In this document: positions 1-12,055 of the stretch, one piece after another
How positions within the stretch are numbered: position 1 is the stretch's first letter
How the letters are laid out: every line of letters begins with the position of its first letter
Assembly: GCF_963678635.1 (NCBI RefSeq)
Contig: NC_087066.1
Location: 14,797,171 to 14,861,170, forward strand
Direction of reading: 5' to 3'
Length of the DNA: 64,000 nt
Source: Symsagittifera roscoffensis
Taxonomy: Eukaryota > Xenacoelomorpha > Acoela > Convolutidae
Position numbers and translations under genes: made by a program
Notes under the pieces: generated by a model
Database searches by the model: none
Told to the model about the DNA's origin: nothing
What the model saw: the letters and a program-made list of their open reading frames with translations, nothing else

Positions 1-2070
1 TTTGGTTTGGCCTCTCTGCTAGTTTGCTGGGGATTGAAGTCAAATCTCTAATATGGAGCCAGAATTTATTATCCTGACAAACAAATCTACCGTGTTTCAT
101 ATGAGTTCGCAGGTAAACTGGTGCAAATGCCAGATAGGTAGTACCCAAAGTTAGGTACAAGTTACGCAAAAACTTTGATACAACAAATAAACATCGAGAT
201 AATAACCTTCAAAAGATATCTTTTTTTTTGCCAAATGGAGAACGAAGTTTCATTTCGTTCAAAAAATCCTATACTTCCGTTCTTTATTTATCTATCTGGG
301 TTTTGCCCCAGTTAGTAGTTTTTTTTTGGTGTTTTCTTATTAGAGCTATACCCCCTCTGATGCAAATTCACCTTTAGGATTATTTCACTCGCGGTTGTTT
401 GCACGCTAATAAATTTCATTCACACCACATTGCGGGACTGAAGAAGGGGGTTGATCCACCGGTCTTTGTTTCCGCTCGGGAAAACATGAAATCTTCTTGC
501 CCGATTGGTTACTTAAATCTGCCGTACATGTGACAAATTAGAAGAATCACTAAATATTTGTTTATTAAAACAATCAACACTTGTGCCAACCGGTAAATAA
601 TACCCAATTACCCAAATTTAAGTATATTTACGTCACATTTTTGTGATATGATTTGGGGATTCGGGGGATAATACCTTTCCAATTATTAGTACCTGATTAT
701 TTCGACAAAATGTCCCAGAAAAGATTTGTTTTTCTATACAAGTGTCAGAATGCTTAAACTGCATTTGAAAGTAATCTTGAGGAAAATAATTTACTGCTTC
801 GCAACGGTGGCCGATTAAATTTTGCGCTCTATTTCTCATTTTGCAGATCCTCTCAACTTACCGACAAGCAGTTTATGTTTTTTTAAAAAGTTTTTTTTTG
901 CAATTTTCACTGTATGCTAGAAATAGAGCGTTTACTACGGATAGACTTTTGTGACGCTTCATGAAAACAATTAACTTAAGAGACTTATTCCAGAGATTAT
1001 TACACATTACTCGAATTATTCCAGAGATTCAACTGCATAAGCGAGCAATTCAAAATTAAAAGAACAAAGAACCCCTTATTCATGATAAACAATGATAAGT
1101 CCTCAATCTTCCAAACGGGTTTCCAAGTGGCCTTAAATACAATTTAATGCCAAATAATTCAATTCGCTTCTTGTCTAGTTTTATTTGGTCTCGAAATAAG
1201 AATTTGGTTATTCTTATAAACAGTTAACTTTATGCTGATTTGAAGATTGTCCGGGCATACTGAAAAAAAAAACAAGAAAGAAGTTTTGAAACTCGTTTTT
1301 CTTAAAGTGTTTTTAACTTTACACAAAAAGAAGTTTGCTCGCATCAAGGCGAAGCCGTGAAAGTTCTATTAGCCTTTTAAGGTCTATGGAACAGTTTGTT
1401 TGCTAAAAATTGATGAGTTTTTCAAAACAGAAAATTTTAAACTTTTGAGATTTTTTTTGAAAATCATACCCCACACGCCATATTAAGAACAAATTGATAG
1501 ATTTTGCTCCTATTACCGTAGCAATTATGACAAATAGCCTGTTTCAACCATTTTGTCCAGATAACTTTGCTATGTTTTTACGAAGAAAATGACAGCATCT
1601 AAGCTTAGGACAAAATTATCTAGATATTTCTAAAAAAAAACTTCATTTGATTTTTGCTTGTGTAACAAAATCAAAACACAAAAGTTAAAATCTTCTTCCC
1701 AAATTGATTTAATGGGCTGGATGTTAAATTGGTTGCGAAAAACTTATTAATGCTAATCATAATAATGTAATTCCAAAACATATTCAATATTTCATCCCTG
1801 TTTATATTTTGCTTTTACAAAATGACGATAGTTTTGGTAGATCGCCATTAGGCACAAATTGTATATTTTCAGGCGTCTAGCATTTACAACTTTCGCATAA
1901 CCAATTTCAAGTTTTCAAAATTATCTAGTTTTTATGTACAATTTTAACTTTTCACTTTTATGATAATTTACACAAACCAGATTATTCTTTTTTTCCTAGA
2001 TGTCACTGGGTTGACTTAAGTATTGAACATTTCACTAGAAAGAAAAATTATATAGAGGTTTTATCTGTAT
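1..2070. other. AT-rich non-coding stretch, no gene recognised
   Basis: No open frame longer than about 70 codons and no domain is recognisable on either strand. The segment 1360-1560 is related to 48480-48710: both share 'cacacgccatattaag', a 'ccttttaaggt.tatgga' block and flanking text in the same order, so it is a dispersed repeat of unknown class. The rest looks like ordinary intergenic or intronic DNA. Confidence 0.6.
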
Positions 2071-2076
2071 TTATAT

Positions 2077-2139
<63 letters not shown>
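2071..2139. repeat. (AT)n microsatellite
   Basis: Nearly pure TA/AT dinucleotide run of about 65-70 bases with one interruption. It abuts the left end of the first copy of the 2.8 kb repeat unit; a short 'tatatatac' remnant occurs at the matching point before copy 2 (4975-4983). Confidence 0.95.
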
Positions 2140-2140
<1 letters not shown>

Positions 2141-2142
2141 TA

Positions 2143-4974
2143 TACTATACAAAGAAAAATTTGAATGCTTATAGCATAGCAATCAATGATATTTTTTTGA
2201 GTTTCCAGTCTCCGTGTCTTGACGTTAATAGTTTCAACATAATTGAAATAATTTGTAAAGAATTCTGAAGTGCATATTTTTTTCAACACTTTACCTAATA
2301 AAATCAGTAGTTCATTAAAGTGGAGTTTCTTTACGGTAGCAAGTCGTTTTTGATTTCTTATTTATTAAAATGATTGATTGCGTTTCATGAACTTTTAAAT
2401 TTGCAGCCATCAGATTAGAACGTTTTACGTGCAGCGATTATCAAATTTAATTTAAATTGAAGGCTGGGGTGGAGGTCTAATCTTATTTTTGTATGGTGGG
2501 GAGGGGGTAAGGGGAGGATTTTTTGATTTACATGAAATTTCGCAATGTGGTCTGAGTGAACTGTTTTCTGTTTTAAGAAAAATGCTAAGCACATAATTTT
2601 CATAGAAGCATAATTTATTTATGAATCTTTTTTGCCAGAAAAAGCAAAATGTCAGTAACGAAGATTTTTTAGTTATCGAATAGTTAGAATTTCACCGGAG
2701 TCTTCTATACGCAGCGTTTTCCATAGGCATCATAGTATTAATGAGCTATATTCCAATGTAAATCAACCAGGGAATTCAAAAAAAAATCTCACTTGGTTTA
2801 GGGCAACAAAGTTTACGAAACTTCCAAAATCTTTTGCATCGATATTTAGCCTAGTTGCTGTGATAAACTTCAACAGTCTCAGAAATACGAAAAACAAGTC
2901 TCGAGTTTTGACTCTAGCTTTGGTATGGCGGGTAGTATCGGGAATCTATGCTCAATCAGAATAAATGTTTAATCTATGTTCAAAGAGCCAACAGGAGTCA
3001 ATCATGGAGCGATGCTGAAGTTGATGTTCCAAAAAAAATTCTAAATCAACCAGTTATGTGACGAGGAACAAAAACCACTGCAATTAAAAGCATTTTAAAG
3101 AAGTGCATTTTTCAAAAAATCAAAGAAGTGCATTTTTCAAAATCGAGTTAGAAATATATGCGAGCACTTGTTTCAATCATCAGAAAAGGCGCTTGTAAAA
3201 ACAGTTGATGAAATTCTTACCCCTAGACAATTATGACTTGTATCGCCAGTCAATCTAATCTGACAAACAAATGTTTGGCTCAGCGAAACAGCGTTCTGAA
3301 TGTGGAATCTGATCAAGATAGTTAGTCTTTTTAACTCTCATTCGAAAAACGAACTTGATTTTTCTAGGACTTATTACAAAATCGATCATAAGGATATTAA
3401 GAGCAAACCAGCGCAAGAAGCACCGGTTGGGTCGTCTTTTTTTCTCATAAACCTGAACCTATTAATTTGCAAACTGCAGAAAAGGCGAAAACGTAAATCA
3501 AAGTCAATCTTGGAAATTTATTCTTGCAACCAACGAACTATATTTGAAATCACTGCGCAATTAAGAGCGCTTCTGAACAAAATTAATCAGTTGAGTAGTA
3601 AGGCTTCATACGGCTCAAAAATTGAAGGAGGGAACCATCATTTAGATAGCAAGCTTTCTTTCTGATTCAACCAAAAAAAAGTAAAGACATCTCAATTGAG
3701 TTCAATTGCAGTGCTTCACAACTGATCCAAGATTCATCGAAAGTTGCATGATTAAATCTTCTACAAATAAATAATAGATCCCTCATCTCTCGCTTATATC
3801 AGTTTGGAGCACTTTGACAGCTAAGTTTTGGACCATTGGGTTTTTTCTTCTTGAATAATGGTTGAACTATTCAGCTGAAGGGTTGTTGGTGAAAGAACTA
3901 ACTGTTTTTGGGGCGGAAATGACTGGAGCGGAAATGAAGTTCTTATGCTTTAAATCATTACAACGGTTATATTATATGGTAAGGCTTTTGATACTTTAAA
4001 CTTGGATATGGTTGCTGCACGTTCAGTTTACAAATATAATTATAAACTTAGGATTCAAAGGACACGGAAAAGAGAAATATCTCAGAACATTGGAAATCAA
4101 TGGTCCAACAAAGAAGAACGCTTTTGAAAAAGAAAATGAGCTGCTTTTTGTTTCTAGAACCTTTTCCAGAATGGGATAGGACACTACACGTACTTTTCTA
4201 TATGGAAAAATGATAAAAATAGCAGAAAAACGCAGTTTAATGAAAATTCATTTTCGCTTGCGACTCATTGAAATTGAAAATCTAATTACCAGGATACAGG
4301 AAAAAAACCATCACCAACAAAATAAAAAATTGTATTAAACAATTTTTCTAACACTGCCGGCATTGAACCTTATTAAATCAATTTGAAGAAAAATATTTGA
4401 CAAAACATTCGACAGGTAACAGTTACTAAGCACAACAATTCTCAAAATGTCTTTTATCACGGCTATATCATAGTTTTATCATCAAGATTGCTTTCGAAAA
4501 GTACGGTTTCAGAAAAACTTTTAGAAAAATTTTTGAGAAAAGTTCTAAGAATTTTTCATGATTTTTATGTAAAACTTATGTGTATATACATAATTTTAAT
4601 AGTACAAAATTATTGAACCAGTAATGAATAATTGAAAAAACAGTAACATCTTTGATCCAGGACATCTCAAATGATGTTTATGCAGGTGTATCCGGAACAG
4701 AAACATCGATCACATCGATCTTATCTGCTAAAAAAATAAAATTTTTGCAGCGATTTTTCACGTTTAATAAAAATTAGTTCAGCAATCATAACCTTAAAAA
4801 CGGTATCAAGACAAGAAGAAAATACAGCACTTAAAAGTCCCATGATATGTTGAGTTTTCCCATACCATAAGTTCCAGTACCAATTAAAAAGATCCATTGA
4901 ATTATGAACAAAAAAACATCAGAAGTAAATATAGAGTAAGAACATCTCAATTGGGCTCGCGCTATTAGCGAACA
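2143..4974. repeat. Tandem repeat unit, copy 1
   Basis: Copy 1 of a unit of about 2.8 kb repeated directly at 4984-8001 and again at 14985-17417. Shared landmarks in order: the cacaaagaaaaatttgaatg-type left end, a G-rich ggggaggggg stretch, a small ORF family, a half-palindrome, and a right end containing 'ctcgcgctattagcgaacaa'. Copy 1 lacks the SINE and the second palindrome arm found in copy 2. Copies differ by substitutions and small indels of a few percent. Confidence 0.9.
2812..3665 (+). pseudogene. Decayed small-ORF family, copy 1
   Basis: No known protein recognised. This copy aligns with 5653-6240 and 15259-16082. At the position where the other copies begin an ATG-led 50-codon ORF, this copy reads ACG, so that start is lost. 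The downstream frame 3300-3665 (121 codons) remains open; it has a short hydrophobic run (SSFFLINLNLLICKL, about residues 44-58) followed by a basic patch (KRRKRKSK), which resembles a single membrane segment with a cytoplasmic basic anchor. Because equivalent frames are broken differently in each copy, I treat it as a decaying gene or mobile-element fragment. Confidence 0.35.
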
Positions 4975-5652
4975 ATATATATACTACACAAAGAAAAATT
5001 TGAATGCTTATAGCATAGCAATCAATGATATTTTTTTGAGTTTCCAGTCTCCGTGTTTTGATGTTAATAGTTTCAACATAATTGAAATAATTTGTAAAGA
5101 GTTTTGAAGTGCATATTTGTTTCAACACTTTACCTAATAAAATCAGTAGTTCATTAAAGTGGAGTTTCTTTACGGTAGCAAGTCGTTTTTGATTTCTTAT
5201 TTATTAAAATGATTGATTGCGTTTCATGAACTTTTAAATTTGCAGCCATCAGATTAGAACGTTTTACGTGCAGCGATTATCAAATTTAATTTAAATTGAA
5301 GGCTGGGGTGGAGGTCTAATCTTATTTTTGTATGGTGGGGAGGGGGTAAGGGGAGGATTTTTTGATTTGCATGAAATTTCGCAATACGGTCTGAGTGAAC
5401 TGTTTTTTATTTTAAGAAAAATGCTATACAAATAATTTTCATAGAAGCATAATTTATTTATGAATATTTTTTTGCCCAGAAAAAGCAAAATGTCAGTAAT
5501 GAGGATTTTCTAGTAATTGAATAGTTAGAATTTTACCGGAGTCTTCTATATGTAGCTTTTTCCATAGACATCATAGTATGAATGAGCTGTGTTCCAATGT
5601 AAATCAACTAGGGAATGCACATACTTTTTCAATAAAAAAAACCTCACTAAGA

Positions 5653-6240
5653 ATGAAGAAACTTCCAAAATCTTTTGCATTGATATTTGGCCTAGTTGCT
5701 GTGATAAACTTCAACAGTCTCAGAAATACGGAAAACAAGCCTCGAGTTTTGACTCTAGCTTTGGTATGGCGGGTAGTATCGTTAATCTATGCTCAATCAG
5801 AATAAATGTTTAATCTATGTTCAAAGAGCCAACAGGAGTCAATCATGGAGCGATGCAGAAGTTGATGTTCCAAAAAAATTCTAAGCCAACCAGTTATGTG
5901 TTGAGGAACAAAAACCATTGCAATTAAAAGCATTTTAAAGAAGTGCATTTCTCAAAAAGTGATCGAGCTAGAGAAATATAAGCGAGCACTTGTTTCAATC
6001 ACCGGTTGGATCGTCATTTTTTCTCATAAACCTAAACCTATTAATTTGCAAACTGCAGAAAAGGCGAAAACGTAAATCAAAGTCAATCTTGGAAATTTAT
6101 TCTTGCCACCGTCTAGCTATATTTGAAATCACTGCGCAATTAAGAGCGCTTCTGAACAAAAATTAACCAATCAGTTCAGTAGTTAGGCTTCATACGGCTC
6201 AAAAATTGAAGGAGGGAGCCATTGCTTGAATAGCCAGCTT
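5653..6240 (+). pseudogene. Decayed small-ORF family, copy 2
   Basis: Begins with an ATG-led 50-codon ORF (5653-5805) whose first 20 residues, a KK pair followed by a hydrophobic stretch, look like a signal peptide or membrane anchor. The matching ORF in copy 3 (15259-15411) keeps length and start. After the stop, sequence homologous to the open frames of copy 3 continues but is frameshifted and shortened. A young multi-copy secreted-peptide gene is possible; a retroelement fragment is equally possible. No named family is recognised. Confidence 0.35.
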
Positions 6241-6290
6241 TCTTTCTGATTCAACCAAAAAAAGCAAAGACATCTCAATTGAGTTCAGTT

Positions 6291-6529
6291 AATTAATATC
6301 ATTTATCCACGGGGGAAAGGACCAACACAAGAGCTGTACAGCTCATCACGGCGAACCGCTATTGTGCCCCTGTTTAAGAGTTACATGCAATTATTTTTTT
6401 TTGTTATTTTTCTGGGCTGGGTATGTTGCTTCACCCTCATGCAACGAGCACGGATCATGGTGGGCCTCGAACATCCGACATTTCGATTGAGAGGCGGAGA
6501 CGTAACCACTTCACCACCGCTCCCTAGAT
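6291..6529 (-). mobile_element. tRNA-derived SINE insertion
   Basis: Absent from both other copies of the repeat unit, where 'cagtt' is followed directly by 'agcggtgc', so its edges are defined by comparison. Read on the minus strand, the 5' head resembles a tRNA gene: an A-box-like GGTGAAGTGGTTACG (complement of 6501-6516) and a B-box-like GATGTTCGAGGCC (complement of 6463-6475) with about 42 bases between their starts, the spacing of RNA polymerase III internal promoters. A poly-A-like run lies near 6391-6400. No clear target-site duplication is visible. Confidence 0.65.
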
Positions 6530-6641
6530 AGCGGTGCTTCACAACTGATCCAATATTCATCGAAAGTTGCATGATTAAATGTTCTCCATATAAATAATAG
6601 ATCCCTCAGGTATCGCTAATATCAGTTTGGAGCATTTTGAC

Positions 6642-6937
6642 AGCTAAATTTTGGCCCATTGTGTGTTTTTTTTTTCTTGAATAATGTTTGAACTATTCAG
6701 CTGAAGAGTTGTTGGTGAAAGAACTAACTGTTTTTGGGGCGGAAATGACTGGAGCGGAAATGAAGTTCTTATGCTTTAAATCATTACAACGTTGTAATGA
6801 TTTAAAGCATAAGAACTTCATTTCCGCTCCAGCCATTTTCGCCCCAAAAACAGTTAGTTCTTTCACCAACAACTCTTCAGCTGAATAGTTCAAACATTAT
6901 TCAAGAAAAAAAACACACAATGGGCCAAAATTTAGCT
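6642..6937. repeat. Long near-perfect palindrome (arms about 148 bp)
   Basis: 6642-6790 is followed, without a spacer, by its reverse complement 6791-6937, with only a few mismatches (for example 'gaaatgactgg' against 'ccagccattttc'). The equivalent sites in copy 1 (about 3868-3967) and copy 3 (about 16275-16383) contain only the left arm. DNA of this form can extrude a cruciform and is hard to clone. Confidence 0.95.
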
Positions 6938-6939
6938 GA

Positions 6940-6995
6940 AATATCAAAAGCCGTACTATATAACCGTACGGTTATATGGTACGGCTTTTGATATT
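6940..6995. repeat. Second adjacent palindrome (arms about 27 bp)
   Basis: 'atatcaaaagccgtac' at 6940 is matched by the inverted 'gtacggcttttgatat' ending at 6995, with 'ataaccg|cggttat'-type symmetry in the middle. It follows the larger palindrome by two bases; in copies 1 and 3 only the right arm exists. Confidence 0.9.
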
Positions 6996-7996
6996 TCAAA
7001 CTTGCTTACACGCCAAAAAATTCAAATATGGGTGCTCCACGTTTAGTTTACAAATGTAATTAAAAACTTAGCATTCAAAGGACACGGAAAAGAGAAATAC
7101 TTCAAAACATTGGAAATCAATGGTCCTACAGAAGAACGCTTTTGAAAAAAAATGAGCCATTTTTTGTTTCTAGAATCTTTTCCAGTGTGGGCTAGGACAC
7201 TACACGCACTTTTCTATATAGAAAAATGATAAAAATAGCAGAAAAACGCAGTATAATGAAAATTCATTTTCGCTTGCGACTCATTGAAAATGAAAACCTA
7301 ATGACCAGGATACAGGAAAAAAACCATCAGCAACTAAATAAAAAATTGTATGAAACAATTTTTCTAATACTGCCGGCATTGAACCTTATTAAAACAATTT
7401 GAAGAAAAATATTTGACAAAACATTCAACAGGTAACAGTTACTAAGCACAAAAATTCTCAAAATGTCTTCTATCACGGCTATATCATAGTTTTATCATCG
7501 AGATTGCTTTCGAAAAGTACGTTTTCAGAAAAACTTTTAGAAACTTTTTTGAGAAAAGTTGCAAGAGTTTTTCATGATTTTTATATAAATTTATGTGTAT
7601 ATACAAATTTTTAATTGTAAAAAATTATTGAACCAGCAATGAATAATTGAAAAAACAGTAACATCTTTGATCCAGAATATCGCAACTGGTGTTTATGCAG
7701 GAGTAACCGGAACAGAAATATCGATCACATCGATATTATCTGGTAAAAAATAAAATTTTTGCAGCGATTATCCACGTTTAATAAAAACTAGTACAGCAAT
7801 CATAACCTTGAAAACGGTATCAGGACAAGAAGCAAATACAGCACTTAAAAGTCCCATGTGTTGAATTTTCCCATACCATAAGTTACCCTACCAATTAAAA
7901 ATATCCATTGAATTCTGAAAAAAAAAACATAATTGAAATGTTATTAGAAGTAAATATAGAGCAAGAACACCTCAATTGGGCTCGCGCTATTAGCGA

Positions 7997-9263
7997 ACAA
8001 CGCATAATTTTTGACAACTAAAATCAAACAGGACTCAATGTGTTAATTAGCAAACGTGTCACCATGTTTTTACTTTTCTTAAAGGCTATGGTGGTATTGA
8101 GTTGAAATGGCTCAGTTCAAAACGTATTCTTTCCATTTTTTTCGTCTCAATTTGTAACTATCGAATAGCCAAAAAATAATATTTTTACCTTAGTAACCTC
8201 ATAAAATTTTTGATTCTTGGCGGCCATGAACTTTAAGCAAAACTTGAAACAATGAAACAAAGACAACTACCAAGAAGTGATGGAAAACTTTGCTCACAAG
8301 CGAGGCGAGATCTAATCTCAAGCGGCATTTGCTACTGTCACAAACTCAAAACATTGCGCTCTTCAAACTCTAAAACTAGTTCTGCAAATGAGGTAGACAG
8401 TCAGGATGCAATTAAATCCGGTAAAAAGCCAGATTATTTCAGTTAGTTTGCTATTCGTACCAGACGAAAAGGCAACTCACTTGTCCCTGCTATCCCAGTC
8501 ACAAATAACGCGAACTCTATAACAAGGAAAATTGACATCCTTGCCCACTATTTACACAAATGACCATCATTTCGAAAAATCGAAGAGTTTTAAGCAATTT
8601 TGTCTTTTAGATAGCAAAAAAACAAGGTACACAACGCATAATTTTTGACAACTAAAATCAAACTGGACGCAATGTGTTAATTAGCAAACGTGTCACCATG
8701 TTTTTACTTTTCTTAAAGGCTATGATGGTATTGAGTTGAAATGGCTCAATTCAAAACGTATTCTTTCCATTTTTTTTGTCTCAATTTGTAACTATCGAAT
8801 AGCCAAAAAATAATATTTTTACCTTAGTAACCTCATAAAATTTTTGATTCTTGGCGGCCATGAACTTTAAGCAAAACTTGAAACAAAGACAACTACCAAG
8901 AAGTGATGGAAAACTTTGCTCACAAGCGAGGCGAGATCTAATCTCAAGCGGCATTTGCTATTGTCACAAACTCAAAACATTGCGCTCTTCAAACTCTAAA
9001 ACTAGTTCTGCAAATGAGGTAGACAGTCAGGATGCAATTAAATCCGGTAAAAAGCCAGATTATTTCAGTTAGTTTGCTATTTGTACCAGACGAAACGGCA
9101 ACTCACTTGTCTCTGCTATCCCAGTCACAAATAATGCGAACTCTATAACAAGGAAAATTGACATCCTTGCCCACTATTTACACAATTGACCATCATTTCG
9201 AAAAATCGAAGAGTTTTAAGCAATTTTGTCTTTTAGATAGCGAAAAAACAAGGTACACAACGC
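7997..9263. repeat. 634 bp direct tandem duplication (two units)
   Basis: Unit 1 starts at 7997 and unit 2 at 8631, both with 'acaacgcataatttttgac'. They are almost identical; one visible difference is an extra 8-base piece near 8248 in unit 1. Both contain a 60-70 codon ORF ending in GKKPDYFS (8252-8446; 8851-9072). A single diverged and frameshifted copy occurs in the other segment at about 17418-18045, so the duplication is specific to this version. I do not assign the ORF to a family. Confidence 0.9.
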
Positions 9264-9977
9264 ATTTTATTTTTGGCGATAATGAGAACCTCAACTCACT
9301 CAAATTGTACAACAAAAATTTTCTGTAGGCGTTACTTGTTAAATTGTTGCAGTCAGTTTTACCAGCTGTACACTTTTATAAACCAATTATAAAGACCACC
9401 GGTGACGTTACCCCGGAAAAGCTTATCATCGAACTTGAAGCAGCGGCGGTTGATTTTTTTTGCGACTCGTATCCAAACTGACTTTAAGGCATGTTACTTT
9501 CATCTCTGTCAGTAATTTATGCGGACCGTAAGCTAGAGGGGCTTTAAGAAAACTTACGAAAAAAAAACAGCGGGCTTTTCATATCGCTGAATATTTGTTT
9601 TACGCCTAATAAAATTTTTCAATAACTTATTTCTACGTTATCGAAAAGTGTCTGATCAAATTTTGTTGAAAAACCTATGCGGTTTTTACAAGTTGGCGTA
9701 TGAAACTCTCAGATTTTGTTAGTTTGACTGTGAAATTTAAAGAATTTAGTTCCAATGATGAGTGTTAACTTAATGATTCATAAATAGCTTTTAAAACCTT
9801 TGTGTGAAAAGTTCAGAGAACAGATCTTGATAATTTTCCAGCTTGTGAATAGCTAAATCTCTAGTGATTGGAAAAATTAGATACTATCATCTTTTTTCAG
9901 CTCATAAATAAATTCAAAGTTTTCAACATACAAATTATCTTCATATTTGATTTAAGTTTATCAAAATTTTAAATAGT

Positions 9978-11635
9978 TCAATCTTTTTTTGGGTCAATTC
10001 TCTCAGTTATACTTGATTCGTCTTTTCTCGTCAATACTCCTTTTTTAATCAAAGCCGATTCTCGATAACGACTCGAAATTGGACAAAAACCGCACAATGC
10101 TGAGATCCATCCGAGAGCAGGCAAAACCAGTGCCGACTGTTTGTCGTGCGCCAACTCGTGTTGCAGATTTCCGAATATTTCTCCTGTTTTGTCCTTGAAC
10201 TTGGGGATTACTCTTCCCGTCATGACCAATTGGTAGTTCACAACGAATAAGCCATCGTTTCTACCGAGAGTGACGCCTGAAATAAAATGTTTTCAGAATA
10301 TTTATTCTCAAATCAAAATCCGTGAAATGCATAATTTCCTTTTTCAACTTTCGTATTGATCTAATTAGTTGAGTAAGGCTTAATTTAACAAAAAAATATT
10401 ATTTTAAAAGTATAAGTATTGGAGAAAAAACGAAAAGTACAGCTTTTGAGCACCCTTTGGATCAGAAATGACACGCGATCTCTCTAAGACAACTGTGAAT
10501 GAACAAATTTCAAACTGTAACTGTTCACCACACGTACCTTGTACAGTTTCTATTCTGGTTGGCAAACTGACTAGACTTCTGTTTTCACAACTGTTCACTA
10601 AATTGTGCCAGACAGTGTTGCCTATTTGCGCAACTGACACCACTCCCTTCTCTTCATTCAGAGGCGTAACTGAACAGTCCCCCAGTGCAAATATTCTTCC
10701 GAAGTTTTCTACCTGTTGGCGAAGACATGTTAATCATGCGCGCTCAGAAGAAGAACTCTGTGAAGAACAGTGACCCCCAAATACGCAGAGGTTTTTTTTG
10801 TTTTATAAAAAAGAGTGGGGGCAATTTGATTATGATTGGGCAGTTTGATCATTGAATTGGCCTCCAAAAAGACCGTTTTTAAATTATCCGTCATTATGGC
10901 GCGTGGATTTGGTTGTGTTTCAGTTTTAAAAATGAGAGCCCGTTCCTGTGCAAATAGCACAGAATTTTTCGACCGAACTGATAAAAAAAAGTAATTTCAA
11001 AATTTTTTTCGAGCAATTTTTGTTGTTTTTCGTGTTTTTGTCTAATTTTCGTGATTTTTTTTGGAAGGGGCAATTTAGTTCGGCAAAATCTAGCAAGAAC
11101 GGTAACAAAAGACAAATAGCGTTAATATATAGCCTTGAAATCAAAATTCGTCTTAACTTAGACTGAAAAAGGTAAAAACTGCAGAGCAGTTTTTCTCGAC
11201 AATGAGAAAACTTTTTGTTCAGAATCAAAAACACGGCCAATAGGGCTTGAAGTCACACTTGACTCATCAGAGGTTTCCTTGAGGTAGTCAAATTTGGCTG
11301 GAATATTTTCAAAACGGGAGCCTTCGAGAGTGCACAGAACATGAAATATGGGTATCAAAACATTGCGAAATTCTAACCTGCATGTATCGGTTAACTTTAA
11401 TTCCTCCATTTGAAGCAATAGAGTCTCCAAAAACTTTTCGGTCCAGAAAACTAGTGTCTATCTATGTAGCCGCAGGCAGAAAAAGAGCATCGGGAAGTTC
11501 TGATCGAAGTTCCTTCGCGTCTTTATTGAAATGAATTGTGACATTCAGTTTTGTGAGGGCGTCCAGAGCGTATTGACTGGCTTTTGGAGGCAGCCGCTCG
11601 AGAAGATGATTTGACCTAGTTACCAGGTGAACTTT
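9978..11635 (-). pseudogene. FSP1-like gene, distal copy of exons 4-6 (nonsense in exon 4)
   Basis: Second copy of the last three exons of the FSP1/AIFM2-like gene: exon 4' 11378-11635 (258 nt), exon 5' 10538-10712 (175 nt), exon 6' 9978-10276 (299 nt including stop). Exon lengths, splice sites (TTTCAG acceptors, CAG|GTTAGA and CAAG|GTACGT donors) and phases equal those of the proximal copy. Exon 4' carries TAG at 11464-11462 where the proximal copy has TAC (Tyr), cutting the frame inside the exon. Only this C-terminal half is present on this side; no copies of exons 1-3 lie beyond 9978. It could be a pseudogene fragment or an allelic copy misplaced by assembly. Confidence 0.75.
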
Positions 11636-11882
11636 CTGAAACAAAAACAGAAATAAGTGAATAAAAAAAGTGGAAAAAAAACCTCTCAAGTGTTCATAAT
11701 TTTCTACAGTAATGCGCCTGAATCATAACTAGGGTTTTGACTAATCTTTCAGAAAGTTCAAATTCATTAATAAAGTCCGTATTTATAGTCGGTATGGTAT
11801 CCAAATTTCGACATGCTGACTGCTGATCGTGTATCTCTTGTGTAATCATGTTAAACTGTTGGGTGGTGTCATCGATAAATCG

Positions 11883-12055
11883 GGTTCTAGGGATTTTAGC
11901 AGACCGGTTTTTTAGCAGACTGGTTTTTTAGCAGACTCAAAACAATTATAAAGTGCGATAGCTAACTTCAAACGCGGCATTGGCGATTAGCAACCGCTTG
12001 CTCCGCTTTGCTTTTTTCTTTTTTTTATGCTAAAAAATCGATACCCGATAAATCG
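11883..12055. mobile_element. MITE-like insertion with 9 bp target duplication
   Basis: Version B reads straight through one 'gataaatcg' (about 20631-20639), whereas version A has two copies (11874-11882 and 12047-12055) around about 164 extra bases. The insert starts GGGTTCTAGGGATTTTAGC and ends with an imperfect inverse (GCTAAAAAATCGATACCC), and it contains a threefold 19-base tandem repeat of the form ttttagcagac.ggt. A 9-base duplication with terminal inverted repeats fits a Mutator-type non-autonomous element; that class assignment is inference. Confidence 0.55.

Larger units (their letters stand above)
4984..8001. repeat. Tandem repeat unit, copy 2
   Basis: Second direct copy of the 2.8 kb unit. 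It is longer than copy 1 because of a tRNA-derived SINE insertion (6291-6529) and a complete inverted repeat at 6642-6937; the segment between about 6000 and 6040 is shortened instead. Its right end runs directly into the 634 bp tandem duplication that follows. Confidence 0.9.

Noticed and set aside
6688-6893. Two identical-looking 66-codon ORFs on opposite strands
   Set aside because: They are the two arms of the same palindrome read in both directions; neither shows coding features beyond symmetry.
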